A DNA stretch of 19,306 nt from an uncultured bacterium (GTDB taxonomy: Bacteria; Bacillota; Clostridia; Oscillospirales; Oscillospiraceae). The stretch covers positions 1 through 19,306 of the forward strand of contig CASECK010000065.1 of NCBI GenBank assembly GCA_949286295.1, written 5' to 3'. How positions within the stretch are numbered: position 1 is the stretch's first letter; every line of letters starts with the position of its first letter. The translations under genes and the position numbers were made by a program. Below, one piece after another: positions 14,999 to 19,306 of the stretch. The notes under the pieces are model-generated. The model did no database searches, had not been told where the DNA came from, and saw nothing but the letters and a program-made list of their open reading frames with translations.

Positions 14999-15027
14999 AT
15001 AATATTTGCGGACAAATTATTTGTCAA
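14999..15027 (-). promoter_or_regulatory. Promoter of the acyl-CoA dehydrogenase/ETF/CoA-transferase operon
   Basis: On the minus strand, TTGACA (15022-15027, 6 of 6) and TATTAT (14999-15004, 5 of 6) are exactly 17 bases apart. The predicted leader is about 80 bases and ends with AGGAGG before the dehydrogenase ATG. The palindrome at 15011-15025 covers the spacer and part of the -35. Confidence 0.85.
15011..15025. promoter_or_regulatory. Perfect 15-bp palindrome, probable operator of the CoA operon
   Basis: GACAAAT-T-ATTTGTC is a perfect inverted repeat with 7-base arms. It lies between the -35 and -10 boxes of the operon promoter and overlaps the -35 by four bases, where a bound protein would block RNA polymerase. 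Size and symmetry fit a winged-helix dimer of the MarR type, which is encoded divergently. Confidence 0.7.
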
Positions 15028-15194
15028 GTTGTTTTGTGCTCTGTCCACAGAAAACGTCATTTGCGATAGTTTTATTTCGTCATTTTTGTGCGATTTACCG
15101 AATTTTTCCTGCTCTTTTTCTCCTCTCCCCCAGTGAAAAAAGGTGTGTGGAACAGCGGGCCGGGACGGCGGGCGGAAAAACTTGGCCTTCAAAT

Positions 15195-15208
15195 ATTGAC
15201 TACTCAAT
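15195..15208. promoter_or_regulatory. Inverted repeat on the marR -35 box, possible autoregulatory site
   Basis: ATTGA-CTAC-TCAAT has 5-base arms around a 4-base centre and contains the whole -35 box of the marR promoter. MarR-family repressors often bind such sites at their own promoters. It is not the same sequence as the 15011-15025 palindrome, so shared recognition is uncertain. Confidence 0.45.
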
Positions 15209-15224
15209 TATTACCCCCTATAAT
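15196..15224 (+). promoter_or_regulatory. Promoter of the marR gene
   Basis: TTGACT (15196-15201, 5 of 6) and TATAAT (15219-15224, 6 of 6) are exactly 17 bases apart. The predicted transcript has a leader of about 70 bases before the ATG at 15300. Confidence 0.87.
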
Positions 15225-15299
15225 ATAGGTAAAGTTACATAGCTGCCATACCAAAGCGGTTATGCCCCGCCATCACATCAGACCGGGAGCGTAGGTATC

Positions 15300-15725
15300 A
15301 TGGAACTATACGATTGCATCAATTTTATTATGACCCGCTCACAGACCGCTGTGAACTCCTATTTCAAGAATATGCTGCTCCCCTTCGACGTCACCCCCAT
15401 CCAGTACTCCCTGCTCAAGTGCCTTTGGCAGGCCGATATGCAGATGCCCTCCCAGCTGGCCCAGACTCTGCTGGCCGACGCCTCCACCGTCACCGGCGTC
15501 ATCGAGCGGCTGGAGAAGAAGGAGTTGGTCGTCCGCCTGTTCAACCGGGAGGACCGCCGCTCCATCTGCGTGTGTCTGACCGAGAAGGGCCGCGCCCTCC
15601 AGCCGGCAATCGAGGCCGCCATTCAGCAGGCCAACGCCGCCGTGACCCGGGGGCTGAGCGCCCAGGAGGTGGCCCTGTTCAAAAAGCAGTGCGTCCAGCT
15701 CATGGAAAACTCCAAGCAGCAGTGA
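15300..15725 (+). CDS. MarR family transcriptional regulator
   Basis: A 141-residue winged-helix protein of the MarR family, which bind palindromic operators as dimers and usually respond to small carboxylates, phenolics or CoA-linked ligands. The fold is visible in order: TPIQYSLLKCLWQAD (32-46), MPSQLAQTLLADASTVTGVI (49-68) as helix-turn-helix and recognition helix, ERLEKKELVVRLFNREDRRS (69-88) as the wing with the characteristic ED-RR, then CLTEKGRAL. The flanking helices form the dimer interface. ATG 15300 follows GGGAG at 15285-15289. It is transcribed away from the acyl-CoA operon across a shared 388-base regulatory region and ends in a strong terminator, so it is the best candidate regulator of that operon. 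The ligand is unknown. Confidence 0.93.
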   Translation: MELYDCINFIMTRSQTAVNSYFKNMLLPFDVTPIQYSLLKCLWQADMQMPSQLAQTLLADASTVTGVIERLEKKELVVRLFNREDRRSICVCLTEKGRALQPAIEAAIQQANAAVTRGLSAQEVALFKKQCVQLMENSKQQ

Positions 15726-15742
15726 CTCCCCTGTAACGGGCA

Positions 15743-15786
15743 GGCCCCCCGGGCCGGTCGTCAGACCGGCCCGGGGGGCCTTTTTT
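15743..15786 (+). terminator. Strong Rho-independent terminator after marR
   Basis: A perfect 17-bp GC-rich stem (15743-15759 with 15764-15780) with the loop GTCA is followed directly by TTTTTT. It lies 17 bases beyond the marR stop. The opposite strand has no T-tract, so it mainly serves marR, though it also separates the convergent pfk gene. Confidence 0.95.
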
Positions 15787-15811
15787 CTTCCCGCGAACAG
15801 AACGGCCGGGC

Positions 15812-16888
15812 TTATCCCATGGAGATACCCATCCGGCGGGCCACCTCCAGCATCCCGTGGCTCTCGGGGACCAGGCGGCTCTTTCCCGCCACCTCCGCCA
15901 GCCTGTTCTCCCCCACGTGGCCGCCTTTCATGGCGATGGTGATGCCGTAATTGCCATCCTCCACCATCTTGGCCGCGTAAGCGCCAAACTGGGTGGCCAG
16001 CACCCGGTCATAGGGGCTGGGGCTCCCGCCCCGCTGCATATGGCCGGGGACGCAGATGCGAGTCTCGATGCCGGTCAGCTCCTCAATCTGCCGGGCGATT
16101 CGGTTCGTGGCGGTCGTGTAGCCCTGCTCCGCCCGGCGCCGCATCCGTTCGCTGCGTTTCATGCGGGCCTCCCTGGCGTCGCAGGCCCCCTCGGCCACCG
16201 CCAGGATGGAAAAGCCCTTCCCCTGCTCCGCCCGCCGCTCAATGGCGGCGCACACGTTTTCGATGGTATAGGGCAGCTCAGGGATGAGAATAATATCGGC
16301 GCCGCCGGCAATTCCCGCGTACAGGGTGAGCCAGCCCGCCTTGTTGCCCATCAGCTCCACCACCATGCACCGGCTGTGGCTGCCGGCGGTGGTATGGACC
16401 CGGTCGATGGCCTCGGTGGCGATATCCACCGCCGAGTGGAACCCGAAGGTCACCTCCGTGCCGTAGATATCGTTGTCGATGGTCTTGGGAAGTCCGATGA
16501 TGTTCAGCCCCTCCCCAGCCAGCAGCTCTGCCGTCTTGTGGGTCCCGTTGCCCCCCAGGCACAGCAGGCAGTCCAGCTTCATCTCCTTATAGTGCGCTTT
16601 CATGGCGGCCACCTTGTCCACACGGTCCTCGCCCACCACCCGCATCAGCTTGAAGGGGGTCCGCTTGGTCCCCAAAATGGTCCCGCCCACCGTCAGAATG
16701 CCGGAGAACTCCTGGGGCTGCATCACCCGCCACTGGCCGTTTATCAGCCCGTGGTAGCCGTTGGACACTCCGATAATTTCCACGCCGTCCCCCATGCGCT
16801 GGTACAGAGCCTTGGCGATGCCCCGCAGGGTGGCGTTCAGGCCGGGGCAGTCCCCGCCTGAGGTCAAAATTCCCACGCGCCGCTTCAT
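15812..16888 (-). CDS. pfkA: 6-phosphofructokinase, group III-like
   Basis: A 358-residue phosphofructokinase that makes fructose 1,6-bisphosphate from fructose 6-phosphate in glycolysis. Conserved blocks are GILTSGGDCPGLNATLRG (6-23), GLPKTIDND (132-140, with the catalytic Asp138), MGNKAGW and PGHMQRGGSPSPYDRVLA. The phosphate-donor loop reads GGNGTHKTA (112-120). G115 is the residue typical of ATP enzymes, whereas K135 of PKTIDND is typical of PPi-dependent and group III enzymes, and the usual Asp before the Gly (GGDG) is Asn. The donor is therefore uncertain: probably ATP, with PPi not excluded. ATG 16888 is chosen because it begins the nucleotide-binding strand and follows AAAGGTGGGG; seven further upstream codons lack homology. 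It is a single gene with its own promoter. Confidence 0.92.
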   Translation of the reverse strand: MKRRVGILTSGGDCPGLNATLRGIAKALYQRMGDGVEIIGVSNGYHGLINGQWRVMQPQEFSGILTVGGTILGTKRTPFKLMRVVGEDRVDKVAAMKAHYKEMKLDCLLCLGGNGTHKTAELLAGEGLNIIGLPKTIDNDIYGTEVTFGFHSAVDIATEAIDRVHTTAGSHSRCMVVELMGNKAGWLTLYAGIAGGADIILIPELPYTIENVCAAIERRAEQGKGFSILAVAEGACDAREARMKRSERMRRRAEQGYTTATNRIARQIEELTGIETRICVPGHMQRGGSPSPYDRVLATQFGAYAAKMVEDGNYGITIAMKGGHVGENRLAEVAGKSRLVPESHGMLEVARRMGISMG

Positions 16889-17207
16889 ACGGACCCCACC
16901 TTTCTCCATCAGGCCGCGCCTTTTCTGTAAGAATAGGCTCCCACCGCCCCCTTGTCAAGGTCGGCGCGGGCCTTGTGAGACTCTATTTTACTCCGCCCGG
17001 GCCGCTTTCATACGGGATGGCGGCCGCCGCAAGCCCTTCCGCCGCAAGGGCTGCCGCCGCAGGCCCTCCGGGAGGGCGGGCGGCGGGCGGGTCCGTACCT
17101 TTTCCAAAATATAACAGAATGATTACACAATCCCGATGGAACGCGCAGGCCGGGACCGGTATGATAGAGCCGTCAAGTCATGGGGCGGCTTGCCCTGAGA
17201 GGAAGGC
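16889..17207. other. Intergenic region between divergent pfk and ppk, with GCCGCC repeats
   Basis: These 319 bases carry no gene that I can support. Besides the pfk promoter (16930-16958) they hold three near-copies of a GCCGCCGCA motif (about 17023, 17038 and 17053, about 15 bases apart). Two small hairpins lie with them: AGCCCTT/AAGGGCT (17032-17038 with 17046-17052) and GCCCTCC/GGAGGGC (17063-17069 with 17071-17077). TATGAT at 17160-17165 is the only -10-like box near ppk and lacks a good -35. Confidence 0.6.
16930..16958 (-). promoter_or_regulatory. Promoter of the phosphofructokinase gene
   Basis: On the minus strand, TTGACA (16953-16958, 6 of 6) and TATTCT (16930-16935, 4 of 6) are exactly 17 bases apart. 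The -10 is about 42 bases upstream of the pfk start, giving a short leader that contains the ribosome site. Confidence 0.78.
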
Positions 17208-19306
17208 ATGGAGCGTATGGACCAGCTATATCAATATGGCTACTCCCAAAACCGGGACCTGTCCTGGCTGCGGTTTAACGACCGGGTGCTCAGCCAGGCC
17301 ATGGACGAGACGGTGCCCCTGCTGGAGCAGCTGAAGTTCCTGGCTATTTTTACCAGCAACTTGGATGAATTTTTCATGATTCGGGTGGGCAGCCTGTTCG
17401 ACCTGTGCAGCGAGGACGACAGCGCGGTGGACAGCAAGTCCGGCCTGCGCCCCAGCCAGCAGCTGGAGCAGATTTTTCAGGCGGTGCGTCCCCTGTACCG
17501 CAAGCGGGAGGAGCTGTTCGCGCGGCTGGAGGAGCAGCTGCGCTGTCACGGCGTCTATCACCTGCGCTTCCAGGAGCTGGACAAGGGGGAGCGCGCCTGC
17601 GTGCGGCAGTACTACGAGACCTCCATCGCCCCCGTCCTCTCTCCCCAGATTGTGGACGTGCAGCACCCCTTCCCCCACCTGGCCAACAAGGTGGTCCATA
17701 TCGGGGTGATGCTCAAGCGGAAAAACCGCCGGGTCTTCGGCGTGATTCCCCTGCCGGACGCCCTGCCCGCCCTGTTTTTCTTCCCGGGCAGCCAAAGCCG
17801 GTATATACTCGCCAGCTCCCTTGTCCTGGCGTACGCCGGCAAGCTGTTCCACCCCTACCAGGTGCTGGAGAAGGTTGTCTTCACCGTCACCCGCAACGCG
17901 GACGTCAATCCAGACGACGAGACCTTTGCCGAGGAGGTCGACTTTCGCCAGCGGATGAAAAAGGTCCTCACCCGCCGGCGCCGCCTGGCTCCGGTGCGCC
18001 TGGAGCTGTCCAACCCCCTCAGCCAGGACTTCATGTCCTATCTGACCGAAAAGCTGGACCTGACGCAGCGGCAGGTCTACCTCACCGCCGCCCCCCTGAA
18101 AATGGGGTATGTCTACCCCCTGATTGCCCGGCTGCCCCGGTCTGTCCGGGACCCGCTGGTCTATCCCCCCTTCACCCCCGTGTGGCCCGCGGCGCTGAAA
18201 AAGGAGGAGAGCATCCTGCGGCAGGTGGAGCGGCAGGACGTGCTGCTGTGCTATCCCTTTGAGAGCATGGAGCCTTTTCTGCGCCTGATTCGGGAGGCCG
18301 CCGGCGACCCATCGGTTGTCTCCATCAAGATAACCATCTACCGCCTGGCGGGCAAGGCCAAGCTGGTGGAGTACCTGTGCGACGCGGCGGAGAACGGCAA
18401 GAGCGTCACCGTGCTCATCGAGCTGCGGGCCCGGTTTGACGAGCAGAACAACATCGACTGGTCCGAGCGGCTGGAGGAGGCGGGCTGTACCATTCTGTAC
18501 GGGTTCGACAGCTTTAAAGTCCACTCCAAGCTCTGCCTTATCACCCGAAAGGGCCGGGGCGGAGTACAGTATATCACCCAGGTGGGCACCGGCAACTACA
18601 ACGAGAACACCGCGAAGCTGTACACCGACCTGTCCCTCATCACCGCCGACCGGAGAATCGGCCAGGACGCCGCAGACTTTTTTAAAAATCTGTCCATCGG
18701 AAATCTCCACGGCAGCTACCAGCACCTGCTGGTGGCGCCGGAAACCCTCAAGGCCTCCCTCCTGTCGCTGATAGACGGCCAGATTGCCAAGGGGGAACAG
18801 GGGCGCATCCTGGTCAAACTCAACTCCCTGACCGACGCGGAGCTGATTGCCAAGCTGTCGGAGGCCTCCTGCGCCGGGGTGCAGATTCACATGATTGTCC
18901 GGGGAATCTGCTGCCTGCTGCCCGGCGTGCCGGGCCGGACGGAACATATCCATATCTCCAGCGTGGTGGGCCGCTTTCTGGAGCACAGCCGGGTCTACTG
19001 CTTCGGACAGGGGGCGGAGGAGCGGCTGTATATCTCCTCGGCCGATTTTATGACCCGGAACACCGAGCGGCGGGTGGAGGTGGCCTGTCCTGTCTTTGAC
19101 CCAAAGCTGCGCCGGCGCATCCATCAGATTTTGGACTTGGAGCAGGCCGACACCCTGAAGGCCCGGGCGCTGGCCTGCGACGGCTCCTACGCGCCCAGGG
19201 AGGACACCCTGCCCCCCTTGGACAGCCAGCAATTCCTGCTGGAACAGGCCCTGCGGGAGCAGGCGGCGGCCCGCTCCCGGCGCCCCGGCGTCCCGGCCGC
19301 TCTCGG
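17208..19306 (+). CDS. ppk1: Polyphosphate kinase 1, 3' end beyond the window
   Basis: 699 codons of Ppk1 are visible with no stop. The enzyme reversibly polymerises the ATP gamma-phosphate into inorganic polyphosphate. The N-terminal domain starts with NRDLSWLRFNDRVL and contains LAIFTSNLDEFFMIRVGSL, both typical. The two phospholipase-D-like catalytic domains show the expected histidines: H439 in FKVHSKLCLI, which is autophosphorylated in characterised enzymes, and H593 in VGRFLEHSRVYCFG. SIKITIYRLA and VGTGNYNENTAKLYTDLSLI are further family blocks. Most family members are about 690-720 residues, so probably only a short tail is missing. ATG 17208 has GAGAGGAAGG just before it; ATG 17217, three codons later, is an alternative. 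Divergent from pfk; what follows downstream is not visible. Confidence 0.96.
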   Translation, partial: MERMDQLYQYGYSQNRDLSWLRFNDRVLSQAMDETVPLLEQLKFLAIFTSNLDEFFMIRVGSLFDLCSEDDSAVDSKSGLRPSQQLEQIFQAVRPLYRKREELFARLEEQLRCHGVYHLRFQELDKGERACVRQYYETSIAPVLSPQIVDVQHPFPHLANKVVHIGVMLKRKNRRVFGVIPLPDALPALFFFPGSQSRYILASSLVLAYAGKLFHPYQVLEKVVFTVTRNADVNPDDETFAEEVDFRQRMKKVLTRRRRLAPVRLELSNPLSQDFMSYLTEKLDLTQRQVYLTAAPLKMGYVYPLIARLPRSVRDPLVYPPFTPVWPAALKKEESILRQVERQDVLLCYPFESMEPFLRLIREAAGDPSVVSIKITIYRLAGKAKLVEYLCDAAENGKSVTVLIELRARFDEQNNIDWSERLEEAGCTILYGFDSFKVHSKLCLITRKGRGGVQYITQVGTGNYNENTAKLYTDLSLITADRRIGQDAADFFKNLSIGNLHGSYQHLLVAPETLKASLLSLIDGQIAKGEQGRILVKLNSLTDAELIAKLSEASCAGVQIHMIVRGICCLLPGVPGRTEHIHISSVVGRFLEHSRVYCFGQGAEERLYISSADFMTRNTERRVEVACPVFDPKLRRRIHQILDLEQADTLKARALACDGSYAPREDTLPPLDSQQFLLEQALREQAAARSRRPGVPAAL

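Larger units (their letters stand above)
14912..15299. promoter_or_regulatory. Divergent regulatory region between the CoA operon and marR
   Basis: These 388 bases hold no gene. They are AT-rich compared with the genes on both sides and contain two back-to-back near-consensus promoters, 14999-15027 for the CoA operon and 15196-15224 for marR, each with an inverted repeat. The middle also has a direct repeat of CGTCATTT (15055 and 15078, 23 bases apart), both copies followed within a few bases by GCGAT. The arrangement is that of a regulator controlling a divergent catabolic operon. Confidence 0.8.

Noticed and set aside
17226..19232. A 668-codon open frame on the minus strand opposite ppk
   Set aside because: It mirrors Ppk1, which has clear catalytic motifs on the plus strand. 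The antisense product is rich in Gly, Gln, His and Pro without family features, as expected for a shadow frame in GC-rich DNA.
1..19306. CRISPR arrays, tRNA or rRNA genes, insertion sequences, riboswitches
   Set aside because: Reading both strands showed no regularly spaced identical repeats, cloverleaf-like segments, transposase motifs or recognisable aptamer cores.

Overview
This window looks like a chromosomal segment of an anaerobic, GC-rich member of the Firmicutes, probably a gut clostridium of the Oscillospiraceae type. The grounds are strong GGAGG ribosome binding sites, sigma-70/A-type promoters with TTGACA/TATAAT boxes, a DarA-type cyclic-di-AMP receptor, and an Etf/acyl-CoA dehydrogenase pair of the clostridial type. 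The genus is an inference. Hand counts of single 60-base lines give about 70% G+C in the core genes (42/60 at 6181 and at 8761) but about 42% (26/60 at 2101, 25/60 at 4441) inside the restriction-modification island.

Layout. 1-147 (-): 5' end of a membrane-anchored protein. 325-723 (+): blasticidin-S-deaminase-like cytidine deaminase. 818-1153 (-): cyclic-di-AMP receptor DarA. 1250-1930 (-): tRNA methyltransferase TrmO. 2050-5358 (-): AT-rich restriction-modification island in the order HTH-Dam methylase fusion, DpnII-family endonuclease, unknown 184-residue protein, second DNA methylase. 5613-6860 (+): one-piece ThrE-type exporter. 6990-14911 (-): seven-gene acyl-CoA operon in the order acyl-CoA dehydrogenase, etfB, etfA, NhaC/YuiF-type carrier, crotonase-family protein, and two family III CoA-transferases. 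15300-15725 (+): divergent MarR regulator. 15812-16888 (-): phosphofructokinase. 17208-end (+): polyphosphate kinase, cut by the window edge.

The acyl-CoA operon is the most interesting part. Its gene content parallels the carnitine cai/fix system: CoA-transferase, crotonase, acyl-CoA dehydrogenase and ETF. It differs in having a NhaC/YuiF-superfamily carrier, two non-identical CoA-transferases and a MarR regulator. Only the last CoA-transferase keeps the catalytic Asp (D169); the other has Gln at that position, which suggests a catalytic plus non-catalytic pair. I infer a pathway that imports a carboxylate, activates it by CoA transfer, hydrates, dehydrates or isomerises it, and reduces or oxidises the enoyl/acyl-CoA through the ETF. 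The substrate cannot be read from the sequence. A near-consensus promoter carrying a perfect 15-bp palindrome precedes the operon, and the MarR gene has its own consensus promoter with an inverted repeat on the -35 box, so control by this MarR protein is likely.

The restriction island probably targets GATC. It is unusual in having an N-terminal HTH fused to the Dam-type methylase, and in carrying, where DpnA-type methylases usually sit, an unrecognised ORF overlapping a methylase of different motif order (THPPY).
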